Shown here one piece after another: positions 50,165 through 62,041 of a stretch of DNA of 64,000 nt; positions within the stretch are counted from its first letter, which is position 1, and every line of letters begins with the position of its first letter. The notes beneath the pieces are model-generated. The model made no database searches and was not told the origin of the DNA. It saw only the letters and a list, made by a program, of their open reading frames with translations. The DNA lies in NCBI GenBank assembly GCA_022747635.1, contig JAKTNV010000006.1, positions 68,473,590 through 68,537,589 on the forward strand. Direction: 5' to 3'. The DNA comes from Hetaerina americana. Lineage: Eukaryota > Arthropoda > Insecta > Odonata > Calopterygidae. Both the position numbers and the translations under genes were made by a program.

Positions 50165-50640
50165 TTTACACAACATGATATGGAGCATAGTTATGTACGG
50201 CGCGGAAATGTGGTCTCTAGAGCAGGATGAGGCTTGGAGGCTTTTGAAATATGGGCGTGGAGAAGGATGGAGAAGCTGAAATGGACCGAAATGAAAAAAA
50301 AGAGGAAGTACGTAAAAGGAAGTAAGTATGGTGGGCTAGGAGAGGGGTCAGTTGGGAGAAATCATAAGGATGCAGGAAAAATGGATGAAGGGCGTAGTGA
50401 CCAGCAGTGGGATGTTGAAGACTATAATAAAGGGGCGAATGTTAGGCAAACAAGGAAAAGGCAGGAACAGGATTGGGATTTTGGACGGGATGAAGGGAGG
50501 AAGAAAGTACTCAGAGATGAAGAAGGAATTGATGTAGAGTAAGTTGCTGGATTGTGTTTTGTTAGGAGTCACAAAATATTTATTTGGTAGTTGTGTCCAT
50601 CAAAAACCTACCTTAACCGATAGATTACTGTAAAAAAAAT
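50165..50640 (+). mobile_element. LINE C-terminus and 3' UTR
   Basis: Plus strand. The reading starts around WSIVMYGAEMWSLEQDE, then EAFEIWAWRRMEKLKWTEMKKK, and ends DEEGIDVE before a stop at 50540-50542. It is followed by a 3' UTR with the shared tail (GGTAGTTGTGTCCATCAAAA) to about 50632. Its 5' part is missing, as usual for LINE copies. The C-terminus is nearly open. Confidence 0.85.
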
Positions 50641-51019
50641 TGCAATTTAATAAGTAACTTTGTAACTCCACACACCACCACCAAGGCCGTTTTCTAAAAA
50701 AAGTGCAGCATTACAAAATTAATTATTTCATTTCAAATAAGGAATTGGTCTGAAGTCCTCCTCAGTCCTTGTTAATGAGATGTAGCTAATGTCACCCTAA
50801 AATAACATGATTACACTTTATGAAATCTGTAATTTGTCACTGAACATAATTGGTCGCTGCATGTGACCTCTAACATTTAAAATGGCATTTTAATCAAATC
50901 TGATGGAATGCTGAGGGCATCGCTCCTTGTTTGTTTAGGTGATTATCTTTGTCACGGTGGCTTGCGCTCTTCCGAGAATGACACCTGCTTATCGCAAGGT
51001 GTTGAGGAACGGGAGGTGG
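50641..51019. other. No gene recognised
   Basis: AT-rich. Nothing supported. Confidence 0.45.
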
Positions 51020-51029
51020 TTTTTATTTC

Positions 51030-51345
51030 ACTTCCTGAGCGGCCTTTGGCCTTCTTCATCTTGCTTTGACTGACTGCGGTGGGGGAGCCCTCCGTCTAAT
51101 AGAAGCCTCTTCCTCCCCCCCTCTCCAAAACCTCCCACCTTTGAAATGGTGTCTAGGGAGCAAGGGGGCCGCCGCCTCCAGGCCCCTTTTTTGATTGACA
51201 CTTCCCCCGCCTTGGAGACCACGTGTCGCCCCGGGGGATTGAAGGGGCGTCTCGGACGAAGGCTAGCGAGGCAGGCACCCCCTGGCGGCGGCGAGACTAA
51301 CAAACACCCCGTCGCGCGCGCCGCCATCCACTATACATCTTTCGA
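51030..51345. promoter_or_regulatory. CpG-rich island
   Basis: About 300 bp with dense CG pairs, especially 51170-51330 (GGCCGCCGCC, CCCCGGGGG, GTCGCGCGCGCCGCC). An E-box-like CACGTG lies near 51221. It is more CpG-rich than any other stretch in the window except 38000-38110. A promoter or first-exon region is possible. The open frames on both strands have no domain. Confidence 0.35.
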
Positions 51346-52319
51346 ATGCCTTGCCTCAAAGTGATCACACACCTTTTGTGTAGTTCATTTTATTTTATTC
51401 CCCTGGCGGTCTGTTCATTTCTTCCGAGTTCCTTCCTATTCTTTACGACAATTTGCGCCTTAGCACCTTTTTCCGTGTCAAGTCAGGCTAAATGGTTTTG
51501 GCTTTCCCTTCCCGGAATGACTGGGGAGCCGCGTTATTTACAGAGCTTTTTATCATTGCCTCATTCAGTCGAAACCGTAGGATGAAATTAGAGCCTGTTG
51601 GTAGTTGTATAGGTGCCTGAGCACCGAAATGTTGCTAGAAATAATTGGGAACTCTGAAACCAATTACATAGGTTATACTTACTATGGAAATTTTTGTAAT
51701 TCGTCGGACGAAATTCTGGATGCAAATCCTCGGAGCCGCAAAAAAGACAAAACATTTTTAATTCCGACTTCTTAATTCTGATCTGTGAAGACTATTTAAA
51801 TCACTCTGTTAATATAAAGCTTTTGATTCATTGTCCTACAATGCTCAACTTTAGTAACTGTTTTCTCCCTGACAATATTTATTGTAATATATACTCGGAG
51901 CAGACCTATCTCGGGAAATTTTAAAAGTTAAAGTTTTATTTTGTCAACTTTAACCAGTCTAAACTGAATGATTCTGAATTGTAGTAGATTAAAATGCTTG
52001 AAATGTATCATCTGTGGACGCAATGATATTTGGGATGCAGTCGTCAATAATATTTCTAAAATCTTCTAATGACATTTGTAAATATTACAAAATCGTCACA
52101 ATTTTGACAGATTACTTCGGAGATATTGGCAATGAAGGGTTTATTCAAGCGTTACTTTTTAAAATCGTTACCGAGCAAAGGAGCGAATAAATTCCGATGG
52201 TGTTAATAATATTTTTTAATAGTTTTATTAAGGCTTTTGGTCGTTCCTTTCTACATCTGTATGCCTTAATACATACTTTAATACAGAGATTAAGAATACA
52301 GAGATATTTAGTGTAGAAC
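51346..52319. other. No gene recognised
   Basis: AT-rich after about 51600. Nothing supported. Confidence 0.45.
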
Positions 52320-52450
52320 AGATACATTTAAGATGTTATTTTTTCTACGAATGATAAGGGATCTTCATAATATTGTTTGACCACGGTAGGGTCATATTTG
52401 CGTAAAATTATTCTGTTATTAATTCACCCTTGCCACACACCCTAGCTGGG
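52320..52450 (-). repeat. Dispersed repeat R3, copy 3 (diverged)
   Basis: It shares CGGTAGGGTCAT and TTGCCACACACCCTAGC with the copy at 49880-50020, in the same orientation. Confidence 0.5.
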
Positions 52451-52452
52451 GT

Positions 52453-52552
52453 TTGCAGGATGTATAAAAAATAAAAAAACAACGGGAATCTGATGGATGG
52501 GCTTGCAGGGTATATAAAAAATAACTACACAACGGGAATCTGATGGGTGATT
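52453..52552 (+). repeat. Two 50-bp tandem units
   Basis: The units share TTGCAGG, TATAAAAAATAA and AACGGGAATCTGATGG. They abut the R3 copy. Confidence 0.85.
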
Positions 52553-52779
52553 TGTTTCATAGCAAGAAAAACACATCTTAATTGTTTCATCCGGAAATAA
52601 TATTGTATTATGCTGCAAGTTTTTGTGGAATTCATTCTTCCCATTATATACTGCATTGCGCACATCGTCAACGCATCCCATTCACTGCCATGACCGGACA
52701 CAGACAGCCATACGCTCTCTCAAATTCTCAATCGAATCAAAAACTTAAAAAATCAATACACACAAGCAATCCAATAAGT

Positions 52780-53425
52780 GCATAGTCGCACATCGTTTTT
52801 TTTATCGCCGAAGAGAGCTCTCGTCTCGCTTCCCTTATCGGCTCTCCCGCTCCCTACCCATTCCGCGCGTTCATTTTCAGGTGCATTTCATCACAAGCAC
52901 TGGTCTCCTCACCCTTCGTGCGTCGAGCGACCCAGCTGGGACCCCGTCCTCATCCCCTGAATAATCATCATCCATACAGCGAGGGGCTGGCTTGGGGAAG
53001 GAAGGAGGGAAAGAGGGCGGAGCGCATCGCATTCGAAATATTTCCTCCATACATTTTCCAACTCTTCATCCCCACCCCCTCCCTTCGACTCTTACGCATT
53101 TGCATACCTCCATCGCGTCACTATGTCCCACCGCTCATGCAACAAACATTCATACCCGATCTCTTCCCACCTCCCTCTCCCCGCCGCGCCGACCGTGGCC
53201 ACGTAACGCCTTACTGCGTCCGTGCGTGCCCTCCCGGTCGGCCATCGAGTTCCCCCTCGACGAGTTTCGTCGGCACATCCCGGACCTTCATCCCCGCCCG
53301 TCACACCTCAAGTTCCAGACAGTCAGTCGCCCCCCTCCTCCGCATATCCTCCTTTTAAAATTTCATATACGACGCTTCCGTGCCAGGACCGCAAGCGTTT
53401 TAGTACTCCTTCACATGCATTGACC
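52780..53425. other. C-rich GC island
   Basis: Pyrimidine-rich on plus with moderate CG content (53190-53300). Overlapping frames of up to 146 residues in several phases are skew artefacts. Confidence 0.35.
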
Positions 53426-55009
53426 ATCATTTATCCGTTTGGTGTAGCTCCGCGGGAGAGATTTTTGTGCTTAAAAAGTTTTTCGGTTGGCTTAGATTTT
53501 TTTGTCAAAAGTTACGGAGTGCGGGTGCTGTAATATTCTCCCTGTAATGCTCGTTGATTAATGCATGGTAATATAAATCGGCCGTTGATTTACTTTCGTC
53601 ACAGTATTTTGCGTGTTTAATCAAGGGCATCAAGAGTGCAATTATTTCCTTGAAATCCATGCTCATTCAAACAGGGTTTCTTAATCTGGATCTAAAATCT
53701 TCTGTATCACAGAAACACAATTTCACCGAATATCTGGTTGAAAACTATTTTATCTTCTTCAGAATTGCTATATGAGTGGGAACAGAAAGTAACCACATTA
53801 ATATCCCAGCAACTCAAATGCTAGAAGGACATAAATTTCCCTTTTTTACTTGTTTTGCTTGATAACACAATCATTTGAATCTCTCTATGCAAATCTGGTT
53901 ATAAACCCACTGAGGTGGGGACAGTGGGAAAGATTCGTGCGTGGGTGAAACGTGTCTCCTTTCGACAAATGAAACTAGCTGTCAACTCATCTCCGAGGAG
54001 TTAGCTGTTGCAGAATTAACAGGAAGAGATAAGTAGAACGCAATTAGACCTCTTGCGTTCAAATGGAATAAAATGGCCCAAAAGATGAGGCTTTTGAAGC
54101 GTAAATGTAGGATGAATAACGCAGGATTCGTCTAGGAAATTAAGGAATGAACATTGTGCTAGAGAAGATCGCTATGAGAGGTAAGAGCTTCCTGCATTAC
54201 AAATGAATGATTTGTTAAGATGAAGATACCAGCAACTCAAAGGCAATTCAAGCGTTTCAAGTTCATAACCAGGCAAATAATAACGGTTAGAATGAAGTGA
54301 AAAGTGTCAGTGGATTTTTATGAGATAATAATGAAGATTAAAGTGGAAGGAAATCGGATAATCTGGAAGAGGGGTGAACTTATATACTAATCGGATGACG
54401 GTCAGAAAAATGTGTTCAATATTCTGATCGATCAAGCAAGAGGATAGGTAATAAGAAAATAAAATGAAAATAAAAAATAGTAATAGAATTTGGGTGAGCC
54501 ATATAAATTAGTGAATAATGTTGTTTAATGGAAACATTTTCTCTTTGTTGCGGAATATCTCCAGAATAGAATCAAGGTTAATCTTCAAAAGAGAGGAGAG
54601 GATTTTCCCTATGGAGATTTCGTTTTAGAGAAAGGATAAATTTCTGATCAGATGCGTTAGCTACTAACGGCAAAATGCAGTTGCCAGGATTAATATTCTC
54701 TTTCCTGTCCATCGTAAACGTCTCATGGACAATAATTGAGGTGGTTTCCCGTTGCCTTTTTCAATAGTGTTTTTAACGTGACACTATAACTCAATGGCCG
54801 CCGCACTGGGGTCAGACGCCTTTGCAGCCGCCTCATTGAGGGTCACACGCTACATGGACTGCCTTTCAACTGGCTCCTAACCTTCCACCTCCCTGCCAGG
54901 AGCCATTATCATTACTCCCACAAACCCAGCTCTGGTGTAATCGGAACGCCAAGCCCTTCTATTTTGTTAACATTGTAGACCATGGGAGGGGATATACTGT
55001 ATATATAAA
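53426..55009. other. No gene recognised
   Basis: AT-rich except for 54730-54990, a more GC-rich patch that looks like part of a repeat but has no second copy in the window. Confidence 0.4.
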
Positions 55010-55147
55010 TATTTTTTTTTAAGGAAATCTACCGGTTAAGGTAGGTTTTTGGATGGACACAACTACCAAACAAACATTTTATTACTCCTAACAAAGCACA
55101 AAATCCATCATCCTACTCTATATCAGGTCCCTCTTCATCTCTGAGTG
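55010..55147 (-). mobile_element. LINE extreme C-terminus and 3' tail
   Basis: Minus strand: the coding end LRDEEGPDIE and stop (about 55147-55113), then a 3' UTR ending in the shared tail GGTAGTTGTGTCCATCC and GGTAGATTTCC at 55021. Confidence 0.75.
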
Positions 55148-55148
<1 letters not shown>

Positions 55149-55224
<76 letters not shown>

Positions 55225-55230
55225 TATATA
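55149..55230. repeat. (TA)n microsatellite with ACACA interruption
   Basis: A TA run of about 67 bp, then ACACATATATATATA. It lies directly at the 3' end of the next LINE copy. Confidence 0.97.
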
Positions 55231-56230
55231 AAGATTTTAAGTAATCTACCGATTAAGGTGGGTTTTGGATGGACACAACTACCAAATAAATATTTAATGA
55301 CTCCTAAAAAACCAACCAAGACCAATATGCCCTTCATCCATTTTCCCCATTTCCTTTGGATTTTTCCCAACAAACCCCTTTCCTCGCCCACCATTACTAG
55401 TGCTTCCTCATTTTTTTCCATTTCGGTCCATTTTGCCTTTCTCATTCTCCTCCGCACTCACATTTTAAAACCCTCCAATCTACGTATATCTTCCTGCCTT
55501 GGTGACCACGTTTCCTCGCCATGTATAACTACGCTACATATCTGAGTTTTTACAAGGCTTTTCTTAACATCCTTATTCAACGTCCTCGTCATCAACTCCC
55601 TCCTCCTTGTGAAAGCCTCTTTTCCTAGCGCAATTCTTCTCCTTGCGCCCCTACTACTTTGACTGTGTTGGTCCAAAACACTTCCGAGATACGTGAACTG
55701 TTCTACCAGCTCTAGCCTTTGCCCTCCTATTTTAATGTTTAGCGTAGCCTTTTTCTTTCTAGAAAATTTCATAATATTTGCTTTATTAATATTGTTTCTC
55801 ATCCCCTGCCTGTCGCACTGAATTTCCAGTTTACTCAACAATGCTTGAAACCCCTTGGCTGACTGACAAACCAAAGCTTGGTCATTAGCAAATCTATCTG
55901 ATTTTACGAATTCCCCTCCAACCTTCATTCGTACCTCCAGTTCTTCCCATACTCTCTTTAATCATTTACTCCACATGTACCTTGAACTGCACCGGTGATA
56001 ATGGACAACCTAGCCTTACACCTTTTCCCCTGCCCATCCGGACTCTCCGTTCCCCACTCACACCTTAGCAGTATGACAGGTACAATACAGGTTGCGGATT
56101 GGCCTCCTGTTCCTCCAATGTATTCCTATTTTCTGCTATGTACTCTTTTTTCCCAATTCACGCTACCAAATGCCTTTTCGAAATGTACGAGAGAGGGAAT
56201 AAGTTGTATCCTCTCTCCATTCTTAAGAAT
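55231..56230 (-). mobile_element. LINE reverse transcriptase remnant, best-preserved copy
   Basis: Minus strand. In protein order: an RT motif like EKAFGSVNWEK (about 56190-56155); the catalytic box region DRFANDQALVCQ (55900-55860), where the usual F/Y-A-D-D reads FAND; then FTYLGSVLDQ, ARRRIALGKEAFTRRRELM, VKKSLVKTQICSVVIHGEETW and RRLEGFKM (to 55458). The C-terminal tail RMRKAKWTEMEK follows to about 55340. It is fused by an internal deletion to the 3' UTR. 156 residues are continuously open, but the mutated catalytic box and truncation make it inactive. Confidence 0.9.
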
Positions 56231-56400
56231 CTTTGTGGACGTCCGTTGGATGGGACGTTAAACTGCAGACCCCTTGGCGCTTTTCGGCTAGAGTACTCTA
56301 ATTCCGACGCCGGGTTTAAATCCACCCTTCTTTTCCCATTTAACCCTGATGGCACAAATGACCTTAGAAGGCGGTCACCTCCCAAAAAAAGTTCTACTCG
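56231..56400 (+). mobile_element. SINE, 5'-truncated copy
   Basis: It carries the SINE body (TTGGATGGGACGTTAA, GACGCCGGGTTTAAATCCAC, GGCACAAATGACCTTAGA) but not the tRNA-like head. It abuts the LINE at 56230. Confidence 0.85.
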
Positions 56401-57819
56401 AAGGATAGGTGGAATTTGCGAGTAGCAAGATCTTTTTAGAGCTGCAAAAAACTAACTGATATTACTTAAATTGCAAAAACTTTGTAGAAACAGTTGCGTT
56501 GTTTATTACAAACTATGATTTCAGAATTTTAGTACTTGAGTAGCTAAATGGATCTAAGTTGTAACGAGAAGCTAAATGATTTTTAATTGTTTTAAAGGGT
56601 TATTTGAAAGAAATTATTCGTGATCTTATGTGTCGATGCTATCCGGCACTAATCATGCTTTAGCATTCCTTTCTTCATCCCTCATTATTTCCATTCAACT
56701 TTCGAGCTTTTCCAATTTTCTTTAGTTTCCTTCTTTCCTCTCCAGTCATATAAAACATTTTAGTCTCCTTTTAGGCATTTTATTGACTCAATTATTCTGT
56801 ATAACCATGTCTAAAATGTACAAAGCACATGTATACACGGTTAATGCTTTTTAACGCCTTGAGTCAAACTAATACTGAAATTACTTTGCATGTCATCATA
56901 CCATTGCATCAAATTTTTTGTCGAGTAGCATATCTTTTAATGGCCCTTTATTGTACACAATGTAATTTGATATGGTCCTTAGTGTAACTAATATCCTAGT
57001 AAATTGCAAATGTTTAATTAATACACATGGAACTTAGCGAGAAGAAATATAAATTTTTTAGCACTTCTACATGTCGGTGGTAGCCAGTTGCGCAATATAT
57101 TCTGCAACCGGAGGTAAGAAAATTTTACCGCAGAAAAACTTGCTTTGCAAAATAAATTGCATTTAATAAAGTCATTCCATTCGTTTATAGCATTAAATTG
57201 CCTATTGCTTGTAACACGATTTTTATCTTTAGATTCATGGAGGTGGAATTTACATAGATTATTTGTCCGATATAAAATACTGTCCCAATTAATATTTTCT
57301 TTCTGAATTTGTGATTCATATAGTTGTTGACTATGATGGTACAGTAAGCAGTTAATAAACGTAGACCTTGTAAATGGTAACCAAACTCTGCCTGATCAAC
57401 TTTTTATGAACTAGTATTATGACCGAAATATACGTGTACCGAATAATATTTTATATGCAGCTGATTACACGCATGAAAACGTATCGCCACAGCGTTTGAA
57501 CACTAAGCGGTGTACGATTTGGTGCGATGGTCTTTATTGAAATTAATCTTGGAATTAATCACCGTCTTTAAACGTGAGAACAAAGATGAAGGGAAGATGC
57601 ATTAAAATTAGTAGAATAAGACACTATAAAGCTTCGCAACTGGATAACCGTTAATCGTCTAAATGGAACTGGAGAGTGATTATTGACGTCTCAAGAGGTT
57701 CCAACTCTGGTGATTCCCCCCGTCTTTGTGCCATCTCAAGAAGTTCCGATGTTTTTAAAAATTTATCGGCTCCCCCTCTTTTTGGAAGCTGTCCCGTGAG
57801 CACGCACAAAATAAACGAA
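56401..57819. other. AT-rich, no gene recognised
   Basis: Nothing supported. Confidence 0.5.
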
Positions 57820-58400
57820 GTAAAAAAAAAAGGTGGACGCGAGGAAAAAAACAAGCACTAAGCGATTTTCCCCCCTTGCTCTTCTCGCGCACAAAAAACA
57901 CTCGAAAGAAATTTGGCCGTTAAAGTGCTTCTTTCTTTTTTTCCCCTACCCCCACCCCCCCAATCTCTCTCTCTTTTTCTCCTTCCTCACCGTCTCATTA
58001 TGGATTCCTCGATCCCCCACCGTCCTGCTCCCACGGCGCCTCCCTCCGAGACTACTCCCGAAATTCCTTAACTACGCGGGGGACGCCTTGAAGGCGGAGC
58101 AACAAGGGAGAGGGACACAAAAGATGCAGCGCGGAGGGCGAGAACGGGGTAACTTGCTCCAGTTTTTTTCCTCTTTCCATCTATCTCCACTCTTCACAAT
58201 GTCTCCCTCCCCCAAACACCCTTGCCCTTTCTCTTTCCTAGCCATTTCTTCCCTCTGCCTCCGCCCTCCCCCTTCTCCTTTCTCTCGCTTCGCCCTACTC
58301 TCGAAATTGGCCCAACGCGCTAAGCGTGTCGCATTAAATAAGTATTTGCATACTTTTCCTATAAGAGTTCTTCTTCGCACTTGAGACGTCAGGAGTGGAC
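57820..58400. other. Pyrimidine-rich GC island
   Basis: C/T-rich on plus (57930-58060 and 58180-58290), with CG pairs at 58020-58150. The 183-residue plus frame has no domain. Confidence 0.35.
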
Positions 58401-60901
58401 GGTGGAAGGGAGGGCCGCTGAGAATAATGCTGCACGACGAAGGCTTTTATATTTTTTCTTTGCTCCCTTGTAGTTTCCTTTTTTTTTTGCGTTCATCGCT
58501 CGCTATGGTATTTAACGTTGCTTACGTAAGAAAGCGTAACGCCGGCGTTAAATCAAGTGCGTAATAGTGGCTCATTGTCTATTTTTTTAAATGTAGACGG
58601 TCATCTTACTTGAAGAATTTCACAGCACTGGGTGATGCCCCCTTCGTTAAGCGTGGATCTGAAGATGGTTTCAAATGGGAGTTAATACGCGAAACAATGA
58701 TGTTTTTATTGAATGTTGAGTCAATAAGTGTTCACTTATGGAAGGGCTCTTCAATGGTTTGAGAGCCTTCCTAGATCCGCCAAGTTTATCAACCGTTTTC
58801 AAGTTTTCTGGTAATAATGACTGCCGCGTCGCAATCTTTACTAAATTAATTGGCACTCTTTGTATTTTGCATGACCTTGTAATTGGCCAAAATATATATA
58901 GAACTGTTATTTAACTTGCAATTATTATTTTTTTCAAATTAATTTTGGCATGCACTTTATGAGATAACAAACACCAGTTTTTTCAGCCATCATGAATTTT
59001 AAAATCAGTATTTTTAATTTACGCCTGCGTATCATCAATATTTTATTTATTCGCTTTTTATTTATTCGATTTATTTAAAGTTCCTTTTTGCCGTCCATGC
59101 TGTAAGCTGGAAAAGCATGGTATGGTTAAGTTAATGGTAAATTGGTTAAGTTAAAAAACGTAATTTTATTTTTGAATTTTTAAATATTGTTTTAATATTT
59201 GAGGCTGATTTTTTAGTAAAAGTGGCCTTTTTTATTCATGTAGGAGCTAGGACCAAATTAACCATGCTACATTTTAACAATACTTAGTACCGCTTACCAG
59301 TACTTAACTTGACTGGTTGATAACTATCCTTGCTAGAGCACAAAAATAACCAAATAACCATCTTTTAGGTTCAAGATGAAAATTATTAGGGTTTATTTAG
59401 AAATTAAAATTATTATTGGGTCAATACAGTAGTACAGAATTATGTTTTTATCTGTGCTTTTTGCCACTGTATTTGTGAAATAAAATTGTATATATTCATG
59501 AAAAGATTCGTTCTCAAAGCATGAACGTTAAATCCAAGCGGTTTTAATTTTACCATAGGGAATGTTCGTTTTTCAATTGCACGTGACTCTTAATACTTAT
59601 CAAGAGCCTTCGGTTAATTTGACCCGGTTTATTGCCAAGAATCGTAGAAAAAACAATATTTTACGCGCTTTTTTCTAACAAAATTAAAATTTTATTTAGC
59701 CATACTTTGGAGTTGTCATCCCAAATTCCCACTGGCAATCAGTTACCATCAGTTTTTTATACTGAATATTTCCCCAATATTAAAGTCCTATAATAAACCT
59801 ACTTTATAGAAATTGCAAAATATGCATTCAAAACTGTTTTTATGTGCCCAAGTCGGTGTAAAAATATCTTAATTTAAAAAGGGATCAAGAGATCACTCAT
59901 TCAAGGTTGAGGTTTTAAATCCAAAGATTTAATGGCCATTCTTCTTATGATTACTTTGCTGGAAATTACCTTGATTGAATTAATCATCTAAACTCTCAAT
60001 GGGCGTGGAAAATTACATCCTGAAATGAAACTACCCCCGGTTATCAGTTGGTAGTGAACATATAATTCAAAATTGCCGGCATAAAGGAAACGATTGTTCT
60101 TTAAGACATTTCATTAAAAGAACTGAAAGGATCAACAATAACTTTTGTGAAAAATATTCTTATGCTGGGTGCCGAAACTGAAGACTTGAAGCAAATTAGT
60201 TGTCTTAAACGATAGCGCACATAGAGAAAGAGAAGTCGGCTCCCGGAAAAGAGAATTGTCGAGAATAGACTATCAAAGGGATACGAAAGAAGGAGATGGG
60301 TCTAATTAACCCAACCAATTCCCCTTAAACTGTGCCGCTGGGAGCTTTGATGTTCTCCGCGTGGAGCTGTTGAGTCTAAAATGAGAATCTATTCAATGAG
60401 AATCTTTTCGTGCCAGAAAAATGGCAACTCCTAGAATGGACCATATCTGTGCTTTTTCCTCATCTTGGAGAGTTCCTGGATGCACTTATCTAGTGCTGCA
60501 GTTTTCAAAAGGATATAGACTCTCTAGTGTGTGACTCGATAAAGTCGAAATTATGCAATGAATCTTGAGTTTGGTGAGAAGAAAAGGTTGCTTACTCATC
60601 TTAATTAACCACTTCAATTGCAGTTGATTTTTGTGATCCTGTATATTAAGACACTCCATGTGCGCTAAGAGAGCACTTCACGTTTAATTCATCCGGATCT
60701 CTTATGTATTCATTTTAGCAATCTCATGAGAGTGAGTGATACTGATGTTTGGTTTTGTTGTATTTTGGATTTTCATTCCGAGTAGTCATTTTTGTATATT
60801 ATATTTCCATAATTGGATAAGGAGCAGAAAGTTCTCGGTATACCTATCACAAATTATTATTGGAAGTAAAATATGATATTGTTTTCAACCCCTCAAATTA
60901 A
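58401..60901. other. AT-rich, no gene recognised
   Basis: Nothing supported on either strand. Confidence 0.5.
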
Positions 60902-61014
60902 GGGATCGAGATGGTGCGGTGGCTATCGTACTTCCTTCCCACCCAGAGAGCCCGGGTTCAAATCCCAGCGGGGTGGAATATTTTTCTGTGGTATCTCGAT
61001 CCCTACTTGAGATG
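60902..61014 (+). mobile_element. SINE copy 4, left part (tRNA-like head)
   Basis: GGGATCGAGATGGTGCGGTG head with A-box-like sequence and B box GGTTCAAATCC (60956-60966). The body runs to CTACTTGAGATG, where a large insertion begins. It continues at 62278. Confidence 0.92.
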
Positions 61015-61036
61015 ATTTCAGAGCGTAAAAATCATT

Positions 61037-61109
61037 CGCCTTGACTGGGACTCGAACCCAGATCCCTCAATATCCGGTCGAGTGCTTTAGCCACTTAAGC
61101 TACCGAGGC
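61037..61109 (-). tRNA. tRNA-like sequence, array unit 1
   Basis: It folds as a class I cloverleaf of 73 nt. Acceptor GCCTCGG pairs with TCAAGGC (one C-A mismatch, one G-T). D stem is GCTT/AAGC, anticodon stem CTCGA/TTGAG with loop CCGGATA, variable loop of four bases, and T stem CTGGG/CCCAG with loop TTCGAGT. Box A TAGCTTAAGTGG and box B GGTTCGAGTCC are near consensus. GATTTTTAC follows the 3' end, giving a T5 pol III stop. The loop would place GGA (serine) as anticodon, but position 33 is C, not the universal U, and serine tRNAs have a long variable arm. It is therefore more likely a tRNA-derived repeat than a working tRNA. Confidence 0.6.
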
Positions 61110-61371
61110 GTCCTCTTAAACTCTGAAATTTTGGGGCTTTTAAAGGAACTAGATGTTATGACGAAATACCGTACATACAATGTCACATGCATTCGTAGTC
61201 GTGCGCGAGGCGCCACTGTCCACGAGGTTAAAAGCCAACTTTAAACACGTATGGTGTTTTCCCTTTGACAAATTCCAAAGAAACTGCGGGAGATGCCGCA
61301 ACAGTAACTTTTAACGGAGTCATCCGCTAATGTGCATTTTAATGCAACAATTTCAGAGCGTAAAAATCATT

Positions 61372-61444
61372 CGCCTTGACTGGGACTCGAACCCAGATCC
61401 CTCAATATCCGGTCGAGTGCTTTAGCCACTTAAGCTACCGAGGC
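61372..61444 (-). tRNA. tRNA-like sequence, array unit 2
   Basis: Same sequence and fold as unit 1, exactly 335 bp further on, with the same T5 stop. Confidence 0.6.
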
Positions 61445-61706
61445 GTCCTCTTAAACTCTGAAATTTTGGGGCTTTTAAAGGAACTAGATGTTATGACGAA
61501 ATACCGTACATACAATGTCACATGCATTCGTAGTCGTGCGCGAGGCGCCACTGTCCACGAGGTTAAAAGCCAACTTTAAACACGTATGGTGTTTTCCCTT
61601 TGACAAATTCCAAAGAAACTGCGGGAGATGCCGCAACAGTAACTTTTAACGGAGTCATCCGCTAATGTGCATTTTAATGCAACAATTTCAGAGCGTAAAA
61701 ATCATT

Positions 61707-61779
61707 CGCCTTGACTGGGACTCGAACCCAGATCCCTCAATATCCGGTCGAGTGCTTTAGCCACTTAAGCTACCGAGGC
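61707..61779 (-). tRNA. tRNA-like sequence, array unit 3
   Basis: Same as units 1 and 2, again offset by 335 bp. Confidence 0.6.
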
Positions 61780-62041
61780 GTCCTCTTAAACTCTGAAATT
61801 TTGGGGCTTTTAAAGGAACTAGATGTTATGACGAAATACCGTACATACAATGTCACATGCATTCGTAGTCGTGCGCGAGGCGCCACTGTCCACGAGGTTA
61901 AAAGCCAACTTTAAACACGTATGGTGTTTTCCCTTTGACAAATTCCAAAGAAACTGCGGGAGATGCCGCAACAGTAACTTTTAACGGAGTCATCCGCTAA
62001 TGTGCATTTTAATGCAACAATTTCAGAGCGTAAAAATCATT

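Noticed and set aside
54730..54990. GC-richer patch resembling an interspersed repeat
   Set aside because: No second copy in the window and no structural feature to classify it.
61041..61914. Three identical 67-residue open frames in the 335-bp units
   Set aside because: They run antisense to the tRNA-like sequence and owe their identity to the tandem repeat. No protein motif.
61016..62020. Hammerhead ribozyme in the 335-bp unit
   Set aside because: An ATGACGA near 61157 resembles part of the core, but the essential C is replaced and the GAAA partner and stems are not in place. A covariance search would decide.
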